From Saprospiraceae bacterium (GTDB lineage Bacteria > Bacteroidota > Bacteroidia > Chitinophagales > Saprospiraceae): a DNA stretch of 64,000 nt. The notes under the pieces were generated by a model. That model was given only the letters and a program-made list of their open reading frames with translations. It was not told where the DNA came from and ran no database searches. The stretch lies in NCBI GenBank assembly GCA_021738725.1, contig JAIPBE010000002.1, positions 124,001-188,000 of the forward strand, written 5' to 3'. Positions 8,826-17,374 of this stretch are shown piece after piece (position 1 is the first letter of the stretch; the number at the start of each line of letters is the position of its first letter). A program made the translations under genes and the position numbers.

Positions 8826-11351
8826 ATGCTATATCGACTGATTCCATTCATTGTCCTGCTCTGTTTTACTTCCAGCTTGCCCGTATGGGGGCAAGATGGA
8901 GATGCTTACATTCAAAGGCCTCCGGATGCTGCGAGCATCTATCAGAAAATGGAGAAACTGGAGGTCCTGGGAACGGTGATGTATATGGCCGCCCATCCGG
9001 ATGATGAGAATACACGATTGATCTCCTGGTTCAGTCGTCAACGAAAAGCACATACGGTCTATCTGTCCCTGACGCGTGGTGATGGCGGCCAAAATCTGAT
9101 CGGTACAGAGTTTTCAGAACTGCTGGGTGTCTTGCGTACCCAGGAACTATTGGCGGCAAGGCGTACAGATGGTGGGGAGCAGTGGTTCACCCGCGCCAAT
9201 GACTTTGGCTATTCAAAGAATGCCGAAGAAACCCTGTCGATCTGGAATAAGGAAGAAGTGCTGGCAGATGTGGTCTATGCCATTCGAAAATTCAGACCAG
9301 AAATCATTGTCAATCGATTTGATGCCAACTCTTCTGGTGAGACGCACGGACATCACACGGCATCTGCCATGTTATCCCTCGAAGCTTGTCGGTTAGCAGG
9401 AGATCCGTCCGCTTATCCTGAGCAGTTATCCTCTGTCCAACCCTGGCAGCCCCGTCGGGTATTCTTCAACACCTCATGGTGGTTTTACGGGAGCAGAGAG
9501 GCCTTCGATGCAGCTGATAAATCGCGAATGGTACAGGTTGATATCGGGGTCTATGAACCGTGGAGTGGCTTTTCCAATTCTGAGATCGCATCCAAAAGTC
9601 GCAGTCAGCACCGATGCCAGGGCTTCGGATCAGCTTTATCGCGCGGGTCCAGCATTGAATATCTTGACCTGTTGGTAGGTGACCTGCCGACAGACGATCA
9701 CGATCCGCTGGCTGGAATCGATATGAGCTGGCATCGCACACCCGATGGCGGAGCTATCCAGGCAATGGTCAAAGATCTTCTTTCCATGTATGATTTTCGC
9801 CAACCGTCCTCTTCTGTGCCAGCGCTTTTGCAACTTTACAAGGCTGTTTCAGCTCAAAAGGACCATCCCTGGAAAGAACAGAAATTAAAGGAGATCTCCA
9901 GGTTGATCGCGGATTGCACAGGCCTGTTTGCCGAATGGACCACAGAACAGGCAACAGGTGTGGCCGGAGGAAATGTGCAAACCCATTTGGACATCATCCA
10001 GCGTGTAGGGCCCTCCTTGCAATTGGCCCATGTCGTTTCACCTGCTCTGGGTCTCGACTCCACTATCCAACGACCTCTCGTTCTGAATGAGGCCTTTACC
10101 ATTGACCTGGCAGGACAATGGTCCAATGACGTCACCTGGACCGCGCCTTATTGGCTGTTGGAACCGCAAAATGGAGGATTGTATACCGTTCCGGATCCAT
10201 CCCTGAGAGGGCGCCCGGAGAGCCCTAGCGACGCTTATGTGCGAATCGAACTGACATATAAAGGCACTCTGATCCCTATGAAACTACCTCTCGCCTGGAA
10301 GCGAGTAGACCCCGCTTACGGGGAGCGTTACCAACCCTATGCCATCCTCCCGAAAGGATTTGTCACTCCCGACCAGCCAGTGGCCCTTTTCCCAACAAGC
10401 AATTCAAAGGATGTACACTTGAAGATCAAGGCAGGCCTGCCGGATTTTCGTGCGACTCTCTTCGTGGATCTTCCTGAAGGTTGGCGGGCTGAGCCGGATC
10501 ATCTGGATGTCCACATACCTTTACAAGGAGGTGAATTACCCATTACCATCCAGGTGTTTCCTCCAGAGAAAGCGGGAATTGGGATCGCACAGTTCAGAAT
10601 GGAAGGATATGGTCACTCCATGAACAAGGCCTTGCGCGAGGTTCAATACGAACACATCCCCGATCAGCATGTCCTGATGCCTGCTGAAATGAAGTTGGTG
10701 CATGTTGACCTACAGGTTCAGGGACGAGAGATCGGATATATTACCGGAGCGGGCGACCAGGTACCGGAATGTCTTCGAGAAGCCGGATACCGAGTGACAC
10801 TCCTTGCTGACCCAGATTTGAATACGTCTAATCTGGAGCGATATGATGCAGTCATCGTTGGAATTCGGGCCTATAATACCCGTGAAAGCCTCAAGTATCA
10901 CCAACAGGCCCTCCAGGAGTATACTTCTGGCGGGGGCACGGTTATCGTGCAATACAATACCAGCCGAGGCCTGGTCTGTGACCCTTCTCCTTTGCCACTC
11001 CAACTCTCGCGCAACCGGGTGACGGTTGAATCTGCAACGATATCCATTCTTCAGCCAGAACATCCGGGATTGACCTTTCCCAACAAGATCGACGCTAAAG
11101 ATTTTGATGGCTGGGTGCAGGAAAGAGGCCTCTACTTTCCAGATCAATGGGACGATGCATTCACCCCATTGCTGGCAGCAGCTGATCCGGGAGAAGATCC
11201 CAGTAAAGGCATGCTCCTGGTGGCACCCTACGGGAAAGGGACGTTTGTGTATACCGGACTTTCATTCTTCCGCCAATTGCCTGCTGGTGTACCCGGGGCA
11301 TACCGTTTACTGGCGAATCTGATCGCATTGGGCCAAACCAATAAACCATGA
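8826..11351 (+). CDS. Exported PIG-L family N-deacetylase with ThuA-like C-terminal domain
   Basis: 841 residues. Signal peptide at 1-22 (ends PVWGQ). The N-terminal PIG-L/LmbE domain has the metal motif AAHPDDENTRL (55-65) and the second ligand region ETHGHHTAS (172-180), typical of zinc-dependent hydrolases that deacetylate N-acetylglucosamine conjugates. The middle is beta-rich. The C-terminus (from about residue 640) resembles ThuA/glutamine-amidotransferase-like folds (YDAVIVGIRAYNTRE, GGGTVIVQYN, GKGTFVYTGLSF). The natural substrate is unknown; the signal peptide argues against cytoplasmic bacillithiol synthesis. Its stop overlaps the next small gene by ATGA, and a symporter follows, which suggests processing plus uptake of an amino-sugar compound. 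Confidence 0.88.
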   Translation: MLYRLIPFIVLLCFTSSLPVWGQDGDAYIQRPPDAASIYQKMEKLEVLGTVMYMAAHPDDENTRLISWFSRQRKAHTVYLSLTRGDGGQNLIGTEFSELLGVLRTQELLAARRTDGGEQWFTRANDFGYSKNAEETLSIWNKEEVLADVVYAIRKFRPEIIVNRFDANSSGETHGHHTASAMLSLEACRLAGDPSAYPEQLSSVQPWQPRRVFFNTSWWFYGSREAFDAADKSRMVQVDIGVYEPWSGFSNSEIASKSRSQHRCQGFGSALSRGSSIEYLDLLVGDLPTDDHDPLAGIDMSWHRTPDGGAIQAMVKDLLSMYDFRQPSSSVPALLQLYKAVSAQKDHPWKEQKLKEISRLIADCTGLFAEWTTEQATGVAGGNVQTHLDIIQRVGPSLQLAHVVSPALGLDSTIQRPLVLNEAFTIDLAGQWSNDVTWTAPYWLLEPQNGGLYTVPDPSLRGRPESPSDAYVRIELTYKGTLIPMKLPLAWKRVDPAYGERYQPYAILPKGFVTPDQPVALFPTSNSKDVHLKIKAGLPDFRATLFVDLPEGWRAEPDHLDVHIPLQGGELPITIQVFPPEKAGIGIAQFRMEGYGHSMNKALREVQYEHIPDQHVLMPAEMKLVHVDLQVQGREIGYITGAGDQVPECLREAGYRVTLLADPDLNTSNLERYDAVIVGIRAYNTRESLKYHQQALQEYTSGGGTVIVQYNTSRGLVCDPSPLPLQLSRNRVTVESATISILQPEHPGLTFPNKIDAKDFDGWVQERGLYFPDQWDDAFTPLLAAADPGEDPSKGMLLVAPYGKGTFVYTGLSFFRQLPAGVPGAYRLLANLIALGQTNKP

Positions 11352-11488
11352 CCAATCGACCGACAGAGAATCCGGATGAAGATCAGCCACCGATCATGGG
11401 CTCATGGAATCGGCTCTATATCCTGGTAATGGTGTTGCATATTCTTTTCATCGCCATCTTTTATTTCATTACACGCAGCTTGTCCTGA
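11348..11488 (+). CDS. 46-residue single-pass membrane microprotein
   Basis: The ATG overlaps the stop of the PIG-L gene (ATGA at 11348-11351), and the TGA at 11486-11488 is one base before the symporter ATG at 11490. The product has a polar, proline-rich N-terminal tail of about 18 residues (TNRPTENPDEDQPP) and one hydrophobic helix (RLYILVMVLHILFIAIFYFI), with a short polar end. Exact coupling on both sides is the main evidence that it is translated. It could be an accessory subunit of the symporter. No function is assigned. Confidence 0.72.
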   Translation: MTNRPTENPDEDQPPIMGSWNRLYILVMVLHILFIAIFYFITRSLS

Positions 11489-11489
11489 T

Positions 11490-13196
11490 ATGCATTGGAT
11501 CGACTGGACAGTGATGCTCCTGACCCTGGTCACGATCGTCGTGTATGGTGTGTACCGGACCAGAGATGTCTCGGATGTGAAAACATACCTCATGGGGCAT
11601 AAGGATCTGCCCTGGTGGACGATCGGCCTGTCGATCATGGCCACACAAGCCAGTGCGATCACCTTTCTTTCTACTCCCGGTCAGGCGTTCGATGATGGCA
11701 TGCGGTTCGCGCAATTCTATTTTGGACTGCCCATCGCCATGGTGTTCCTCAGCATTTTTGTATTGCCTATCTTCTATCGACTTAATATTTACACAGCTTA
11801 CGAATACCTGGAGCAACGATTTGACTTGAAGACCCGGACATTGACTGCCTCTCTATTTCTTTTATCTCGAGGACTGGCGGCTGGCATCACGATCTATGCA
11901 CCTTCGATCATCCTCTCCTCGTTGATGGGCTGGAACCTGACGCTGACCAATCTTCTGATGGGCGTCCTGGTAATCGTCTATACTGTAGTTGGTGGCACTA
12001 AAGCCGTGAGCGTCACCCAGAAACAGCAGATGATTATCATCCTGGGCGGTATGGCGATCACGGCATTGATCCTTCTGTACAAGTTGCCCGCCCACGTGGG
12101 ATTTACCGAAGCCGTTCAGGTGGCAGGAAAAATGGGCAAACTCAATATCGTGGATTTTTCTTTTGACCTGTCCAACCGATATACGTTCTGGTCGGGTATT
12201 CTAGGAGGAACATTTCTCTTTCTCTCCTATTTTGGTACGGATCAGTCACAGGTGCAGCGGTATTTGTCCGGCAGAAGCCTGCGGGAAAGCCGCCTGGGAT
12301 TGCTGTTCAACGGGATCATCAAGGTGCCGATGCAGTTTCTCATTCTATTTGTAGGGATACTGGTCTATGTCTTTTATTTGTACACACCTTCCCCTGTCCA
12401 TTTCAATAGGGCGAATGTTCTGAAAGTGGAAAAATCGGAGAGCTACGACGATTATAAAGTATTGGAGGCTGCCAACGGGATCATCCAGGCGGATCGACGA
12501 AAGGCAGCGGATCAACTGATCCTGGCCCTGGATTCTGGCGATGAAGTGAGTATTGCCCAGACGCAATCTGCCATGAAGGCGCTGCAAACAGCCGAACGGG
12601 CAAACCGGGAGGAGGTTCGCACGTTGATTAAAGAAGTGTCTCCCTTGATGGATACGAATGATCTGGATTATGTTTTTGTGAGTTTTGTCACTGATTTCCT
12701 ACCCATCGGCCTCGTTGGTCTCCTATTGGCAGTGATCTTTTCCGCGGCTATGTCATCCATCAGTTCCGAGTTAAATGCGTTGGCTACCACGACTGTTGTG
12801 GATGTCTACCGACGATCCCTGGTCACCAAAAAATCGGACAGTCATTATCTGAGTGCCTCCCGCTGGTTTACCGTAGGCTGGGGTATGGTCGCCTTGATCT
12901 TTGCTGAAACTGCCAGTTTGTTTGACAACCTGATCCAGGCCGTCAATATCATTGGTTCCTTATTCTATGGTACACTTCTGGGGATCTTTTTGACTGCATT
13001 TTTCCTAAAAAGGGTAAAGGGGCATGCTGTCTTTCTGGCGGCCTTGATCGGGGAGGCTTCAGTCTTGATCACCTTCTGGCTCTCACAGAATGGGTATCTG
13101 TCTATAGCCTACCTGTGGCTCAACTTGATCGGGTGTGTGATCGTTATGGTGGCCGCAACTCTGCTATCATATCTCAACCTCAATCGATCGAGGTAG
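11490..13196 (+). CDS. Sodium:solute symporter family transporter
   Basis: A 568-residue polytopic inner-membrane protein of the SSS/SLC5 family, which couples sodium entry to solute uptake. Seen: the family N-terminus with a short helix then SDVKTYLMGHKDLPWWTIGLSIMATQASAITFLSTPG in pieces typical of TM1-TM2, GTDQSQVQRYLSGRSLRESRLG after TM6, and AVIFSAAMSSISSELNALATT near TM9. A soluble helical insertion lies between about residues 305 and 395, longer than in the second symporter at 57315. The cargo cannot be read from sequence; coupling to the PIG-L gene suggests a sugar or amino-sugar derivative. Confidence 0.9.
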   Translation: MHWIDWTVMLLTLVTIVVYGVYRTRDVSDVKTYLMGHKDLPWWTIGLSIMATQASAITFLSTPGQAFDDGMRFAQFYFGLPIAMVFLSIFVLPIFYRLNIYTAYEYLEQRFDLKTRTLTASLFLLSRGLAAGITIYAPSIILSSLMGWNLTLTNLLMGVLVIVYTVVGGTKAVSVTQKQQMIIILGGMAITALILLYKLPAHVGFTEAVQVAGKMGKLNIVDFSFDLSNRYTFWSGILGGTFLFLSYFGTDQSQVQRYLSGRSLRESRLGLLFNGIIKVPMQFLILFVGILVYVFYLYTPSPVHFNRANVLKVEKSESYDDYKVLEAANGIIQADRRKAADQLILALDSGDEVSIAQTQSAMKALQTAERANREEVRTLIKEVSPLMDTNDLDYVFVSFVTDFLPIGLVGLLLAVIFSAAMSSISSELNALATTTVVDVYRRSLVTKKSDSHYLSASRWFTVGWGMVALIFAETASLFDNLIQAVNIIGSLFYGTLLGIFLTAFFLKRVKGHAVFLAALIGEASVLITFWLSQNGYLSIAYLWLNLIGCVIVMVAATLLSYLNLNRSR

Positions 13197-13278
13197 ACCC
13201 TTGTGCTGGACAGGTGATTGGCAAGGAAAGAAGTCCCAGAGCAATTCCCTATTTTCGCCAGTGAAAAATATACTGATC

Positions 13279-14082
13279 ATGGCAAATCAATTGTTAGCTG
13301 GAAAGAGAGGAATCATCTTTGGTGCCCTGGATGAACAGTCCATCGCATGGAAGGTGGCGGAACGTGTACATGAAGAAGGTGGACGATTCATATTGACCAA
13401 TGCTCCGGTTGCGATGCGATTCGGCAAGATCAACGAGCTTGCGGACAAATGCGGCACCACAGTTGTTCCTGCTGATGCCACTTCTATGGAAGATCTGGAG
13501 AAGCTTGTCACCCAGGCCCAGGAGCAACTTGGTGGTCCTCTTGATTTTGTACTCCATTCAATCGGAATGTCTCTGAATGTCCGGAAAGGAAGGCCTTATA
13601 CCGATGTCAACCATGAGTGGATGCAAAAGACCTTCGACATTTCTGCAATCTCCTTTCACAAACTCATGCAGACATTGTATAAGCAGGATGCCATGAATGA
13701 TTTGGGCTCTATCCTCGCATTGACCTATATCGCGGCTCAACGTGTCTTTCCAGATTACAATGAGATGGCTGAATCGAAAGCTCTGCTCGAATCCTTCGCT
13801 CGCAGTTTTGGATATCACTACGGTACGAAGAAGCACGTCCGAGTCAACACCATCTCCCAATCCCCGACCATGACGACTGCCGGTAGCGGGGTCAAAGGCT
13901 TTCAGGAATTCTTTGAGTATGCAGATAAGATGTCACCGCTGGGAAATGCTTCAGCCGAGGACTGTGCTGCATATTGCGTCGCCATGTTCAGTGATCTGAC
14001 GCGTAGCGTGACCATGCAAAATCTCTATCATGACGGGGGATTCTCCTCGATGGGAATGAGTCCGGCATTATTGTCGGAGTGA
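13279..14082 (+). CDS. fabI: Enoyl-[acyl-carrier-protein] reductase (NADH)
   Basis: Reduces trans-2-enoyl-ACP in the last step of each fatty-acid elongation cycle. 267 residues from the ATG at 13279, an SDR fold with the FabI-type dinucleotide motif GALDEQSIAWKVA (15-27), and the catalytic pair Tyr160 and Lys167 in YNEMAESK, with Tyr150 upstream. Codons in frame before 13279 (from 13201) are not part of the family and are rejected. TATTTTCG at 13250-13257 is a possible -7 element. It overlaps the convergent membrane gene by 15 bases. Confidence 0.95.
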   Translation: MANQLLAGKRGIIFGALDEQSIAWKVAERVHEEGGRFILTNAPVAMRFGKINELADKCGTTVVPADATSMEDLEKLVTQAQEQLGGPLDFVLHSIGMSLNVRKGRPYTDVNHEWMQKTFDISAISFHKLMQTLYKQDAMNDLGSILALTYIAAQRVFPDYNEMAESKALLESFARSFGYHYGTKKHVRVNTISQSPTMTTAGSGVKGFQEFFEYADKMSPLGNASAEDCAAYCVAMFSDLTRSVTMQNLYHDGGFSSMGMSPALLSE

Positions 14083-14460
14083 TGCCTGTTGTGTTCTGGA
14101 GAGTTTGATCATCACCTTGATCTCATAGATCGTATAGCCGATATACAGGCAGAAGAACAAGATCAGGAAGCTTCTGCCACTCGGTGTTATTAGCCGGGTG
14201 TAGGCAAAAAGAAAGATCAGGCTGAGAATGAGCTTCCCCAAAACCGAACCCAGGATCAGACCGTGGAACAGAAATGGATTGGGATGATGAACCGTTCGGG
14301 ATGCCGTGATGAGAATTGTACTAGTCAACACAAAGAAAAATCCGAACTGAAGCATTCCTTCCAGAAGTGATAAAGCCGGCAACAGGCTCCACAACAACCC
14401 AAGAGTTAGCATTGCCATCAACAGGCTAAAGACCAGAAATGAACGAATCGGATGCTTCAT
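14068..14460 (-). CDS. Four-helix membrane protein, AtpI-like
   Basis: 130 residues with four predicted membrane helices (about 8-30, 35-55, 65-87, 95-115) and a basic C-terminus. In Bacteroidota a protein of this size usually lies between an AtpZ-like gene and atpB, so by position it is an ATP-synthase leader protein of the AtpI type, possibly involved in c-ring assembly or magnesium supply. Similarity is by topology and context only. Here no atpB follows: the next gene is the convergent fabI, whose end it overlaps. Confidence 0.6.
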   Translation of the reverse strand: MKHPIRSFLVFSLLMAMLTLGLLWSLLPALSLLEGMLQFGFFFVLTSTILITASRTVHHPNPFLFHGLILGSVLGKLILSLIFLFAYTRLITPSGRSFLILFFCLYIGYTIYEIKVMIKLSRTQQASLRQ

Positions 14461-14464
14461 GTCG

Positions 14465-14686
14465 TCAACTCAGGTCTCGAACTACCCGGTAGATGGCTGC
14501 CAGGGTAAACAAGAGGGTACCAGCAAGTAAAAAATAAGGTTTTTCCAGATGGAGCCAGGCATCTGCCTGTTTTCCCAACCAGGCTCCCACAAAGATGAGT
14601 GCTCCCATCTCAATCGCCATTCCACTAAATTGAATAAACCGCCTGGTTTTTGTGGGTGCCTTGCCTTTCTCCTTTTTTTCAGGCAT
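14465..14686 (-). CDS. AtpZ/AtpI-family small membrane protein
   Basis: 73 residues: a lysine-rich cytoplasmic head (PEKKEKGKAPTKTRR), then two membrane helices, the first holding FVGAWLGKQADAWL, which resembles the glycine-plus-acid hairpin of AtpZ-type proteins that accompany F-type ATP synthase operons. It overlaps the bactofilin end by 8 bases and is 4 bases from the next gene, so the three form one operon. Confidence 0.7.
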   Translation of the reverse strand: MPEKKEKGKAPTKTRRFIQFSGMAIEMGALIFVGAWLGKQADAWLHLEKPYFLLAGTLLFTLAAIYRVVRDLS

Positions 14687-15119
14687 TGGCTGTGCTCGCC
14701 TCTTTGGCGCTCTTATCCGGAGTCACTAAGGGCTTGAAAGAGTCCCGTGCGCCCATGGCACAATTCACATTGAAGACGGCCCCGGAATGAACGATCAGCT
14801 TATCCGTTTTGATATCACCGATTACCCTGGCTGTCTCTTTTACATTCAGTACTTCCTGGACCCGAAGTTTTCCTTCAAATTCGCCTTCGATGATCGCATT
14901 TGCGCATTGGACTTCACCTTTGACCTTTCCGGTTGAGCCGATGATCATTTTTGCTGAACACTTGAGGTTGCCTTCCAGCTGACCATCGATCCGGATATCG
15001 CTATCAGCAACAATGTCGCCTACAACCTGGGTACCTTGAACCAATGTGTTCACAGATGCCGATGAAGCGATCTGAGCCATGGCCTTTTTATTCTTATCGT
15101 CCGTTTTCGATCCGAACAT
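14679..15119 (-). CDS. Bactofilin family cytoskeletal protein
   Basis: 146 residues with the polymer-forming bactofilin core: repeated short beta-strands with a hydrophobic periodicity (TQVVGDIVADSDIRIDGQ, KMIIGSTGKVKGEVQ) that build a right-handed beta-helix. Flexible polar tails flank the core. Bactofilins polymerise without nucleotide and shape cell form or anchor wall enzymes. It heads the bactofilin/AtpZ/AtpI-like operon. A TATATTTG -7-like element at 15189-15196 precedes it, just upstream of the PorP terminator hairpin. Confidence 0.9.
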   Translation of the reverse strand: MFGSKTDDKNKKAMAQIASSASVNTLVQGTQVVGDIVADSDIRIDGQLEGNLKCSAKMIIGSTGKVKGEVQCANAIIEGEFEGKLRVQEVLNVKETARVIGDIKTDKLIVHSGAVFNVNCAMGARDSFKPLVTPDKSAKEASTANA

Positions 15120-15153
15120 ATTTTGATTGGTTTTAATGCGAGGAATAACCCTA

Positions 15154-15186
15154 AGAAAAAAATGCCCTGGATGAAAACCAGGGCAT
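15154..15186 (-). terminator. Terminator of the PorP/SprF gene at 15221
   Basis: On the minus strand a 9-base perfect stem (ATGCCCTGG at 15162-15170 with CCAGGGCAT at 15178-15186) with a 7-base loop is followed by a T-run (plus-strand A-run 15155-15161). It begins about 35 bases after the stop. A TATATTTG element for bactofilin (15189-15196) sits upstream of it, so the hairpin may also lie in the bactofilin leader. Confidence 0.75.
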
Positions 15187-15220
15187 TACAAATATAAATA
15201 TTTCTCTCGAATAAATCTTC

Positions 15221-16291
15221 CTAGAAAGTAGGGCAATAAACCCCTCGGCGTTCTGGTCCGCAGATCTTGTAAAAGGCTGCCAATTCGAAGCCACCTTGGT
15301 TATTTGACGCATTACTCAGTGAAGAGACGTTGAGGTCATAGCTGAATCCAACCCCAAAACGGTCGTAATCAAATCGGGTACTCAGGATAAACGCATCCAT
15401 GAGTATGCCACTATCCAGTTTGTTGGCCAGACGCACCCAGGTACCGAACATAAAGGCCTGATACAGGCGATTGGTGCCGAGGTCGAATTTGAAACTTGTC
15501 CCGGCGTTGATCTCCATGGAAGGGCCCTGCAGGAATGCTACGATTCCCGGTACCAGACCAAAACGATGGGTCAGCTCGAATTCACCACCAGCGTGGATTG
15601 TAAACTTGCTGTACATCAACTCCTGCTTCTCAGAATTGAAGGATACATTGGCTCGGTTGACATGATGAAATGCGCCGCCGAAATAAAGGTTGTTGTTTGC
15701 ATCAAAGACAGAGAACCATAGCAGACCAGCTGAAAGGTCGGGATAGAAGAAATTGCTACGGTCAAAGGTCTCATATGAAGGGCGATCCGGGTCCCATCCA
15801 CCATCTCCATCGTGCTGGGTACCCCATTGCAGGGCATTGAAGTCCAGACTTCTCTGAACCAGCCCAACGTCTGCGCCGGCTACCAGGTAATGCCCTGAAG
15901 TCCGTGTACCAGCCATTCGTTTGGAATACGAAATGGAGCCTTGGAACTTCAATGTGGCGAAGTTGCCTGATCCGGCACGATCTCCCCAGAAGTTACCCCC
16001 GACACCCAGATAATCGTAGCGACCGACTGGAATCCGTTGATCATAGGAGACATTATACGTGTTATACGCATTGGAACGCAGGATACTGGCCCACTGGTTC
16101 CGGTAGTTGGCGATCACTCTGTGATTACAGTTCATCACTCCTGTCAATGCAGGGTTGAGGAACAATGGCGCCATATAGAATTGAGAAAAGTGGATATCCT
16201 GCGCTTGGACGGTCGCTGGCGCCATTAACCAGGCGCTGAGGATGACAGTCTTGGCAAGAAGAAGAATTCGTGTAGAGAGGTTCATACGCAC
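15221..16291 (-). CDS. PorP/SprF family outer-membrane protein
   Basis: 356 residues. Signal peptide at about 1-30 ending TVQAQ, then the family hallmark DIHFSQFYMAPLFLNPALTG and NYRNQW, followed by beta-barrel strands. In this family members act with the type IX secretion system, tethering PorE-type peptidoglycan-binding proteins or helping to display adhesins such as SprB. The partner normally next door is absent here. An ATG two codons in (16285) is an alternative start. A terminator follows. Confidence 0.9.
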   Translation of the reverse strand: MRMNLSTRILLLAKTVILSAWLMAPATVQAQDIHFSQFYMAPLFLNPALTGVMNCNHRVIANYRNQWASILRSNAYNTYNVSYDQRIPVGRYDYLGVGGNFWGDRAGSGNFATLKFQGSISYSKRMAGTRTSGHYLVAGADVGLVQRSLDFNALQWGTQHDGDGGWDPDRPSYETFDRSNFFYPDLSAGLLWFSVFDANNNLYFGGAFHHVNRANVSFNSEKQELMYSKFTIHAGGEFELTHRFGLVPGIVAFLQGPSMEINAGTSFKFDLGTNRLYQAFMFGTWVRLANKLDSGILMDAFILSTRFDYDRFGVGFSYDLNVSSLSNASNNQGGFELAAFYKICGPERRGVYCPTF

Positions 16292-16381
16292 TTGAATTGG
16301 AGCTACTTTCTGACAATGAATAGCAATATTAATAAATCCTAACGTTACTTGCTTGTCTTTCGTGGGGGTTGTTTGTTAAAA

Positions 16382-17374
16382 TTAGAGCCACTCTGCACCA
16401 AAAACGCTGACTAGGTAGTTGTCATAATCGTCACTTTTTTTCAAAAGGTCCAGAAAGAGGGCTGCCGTTTCCTTCTCTTTGATAGATCTTGCTGAGATCA
16501 GGAGCGAAATCATGACCCGGTCATTTTGGATACTGAAGCCAAACGTTTCCAGCTTTGGGTTCTCCTGCAACAGATATTGATACAGCTCTTTTTTTCGGGT
16601 AAGGTCACCTACACGGACCAACATAACATCCGCACACAGGCTTGCTTCATCCTGCGCATAGCGCAGGTGCATTTCTGCACTCCCCTGCCGAAGAAGCCAC
16701 GCCCGGGGTCCATTTCGCGTTAACACCGGGTCATATCCCATGGCACGAATGACATTCTCCATGGTGAATACCGGCGCATGTTCTTCAAATTGATCTGGCT
16801 TGATCAATTTCATGGATTGTCCGCAAGCGCCGCAGGAACTGCTTCTTTCAGAAGTGGCAGTGACAATCCCACAAGGAATACACTGCCATAGATCGACCAT
16901 TTCGCCGTGATCCCAGGCCGCTAACAGATCAGGTGTGAGCCAACTTCCCAGTTTGGTTCCCTGCTCCAGAAGTGTTCCTGCCGGATGGAAGGATATCAAA
17001 TGACCGGTCTCATCAAATCCCCAGTATGGCATGGAGTTAATCCGTTCAGAATCCGACTCGATCCACTGAGGATCAACACCATATGCCGTGCAATACCGAC
17101 AAGCTTTGCCAACCTGATGCTCCGGGATCCGGACAATTTCAACATCCAGATCCTCGCGGCACCAGGCCATGCCGAACCCCTGATTAGGAAGAAATAAAAC
17201 CAAATCTGCGCGTCTTCTTTGACCATTGAATTCCAGCACCGCTTCTGACACCCCGTCCAGGAGCGCTGAAGGCATCAGATATAACCGCTGATGAATTCGC
17301 CAGGCCCATCCAGATGTATAGGTGGTTGACAGCAAACATGGTGAGGGGGCAATATCTTTCGTCAAGGTGGTCAT
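16382..17374 (-). CDS. Zinc-ribbon protein with C-terminal YbjN-like domain
   Basis: 330 residues, cytoplasmic, no signal or membrane segment. A central cysteine cluster QCIPCG ... CGACGQ (about 163-185) has CxxC-CxxC spacing of a zinc ribbon, and an earlier CRYC is at about 92. The C-terminal third (from about MENVIRAMGYDPVLTRNGPR) has the alpha-beta pattern of YbjN/type III chaperone-like domains. I do not know its function. The ATG overlaps the stop of the upstream gene by four bases, so the two products are likely made together and may interact. Confidence 0.6.
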   Translation of the reverse strand: MTTLTKDIAPSPCLLSTTYTSGWAWRIHQRLYLMPSALLDGVSEAVLEFNGQRRRADLVLFLPNQGFGMAWCREDLDVEIVRIPEHQVGKACRYCTAYGVDPQWIESDSERINSMPYWGFDETGHLISFHPAGTLLEQGTKLGSWLTPDLLAAWDHGEMVDLWQCIPCGIVTATSERSSSCGACGQSMKLIKPDQFEEHAPVFTMENVIRAMGYDPVLTRNGPRAWLLRQGSAEMHLRYAQDEASLCADVMLVRVGDLTRKKELYQYLLQENPKLETFGFSIQNDRVMISLLISARSIKEKETAALFLDLLKKSDDYDNYLVSVFGAEWL

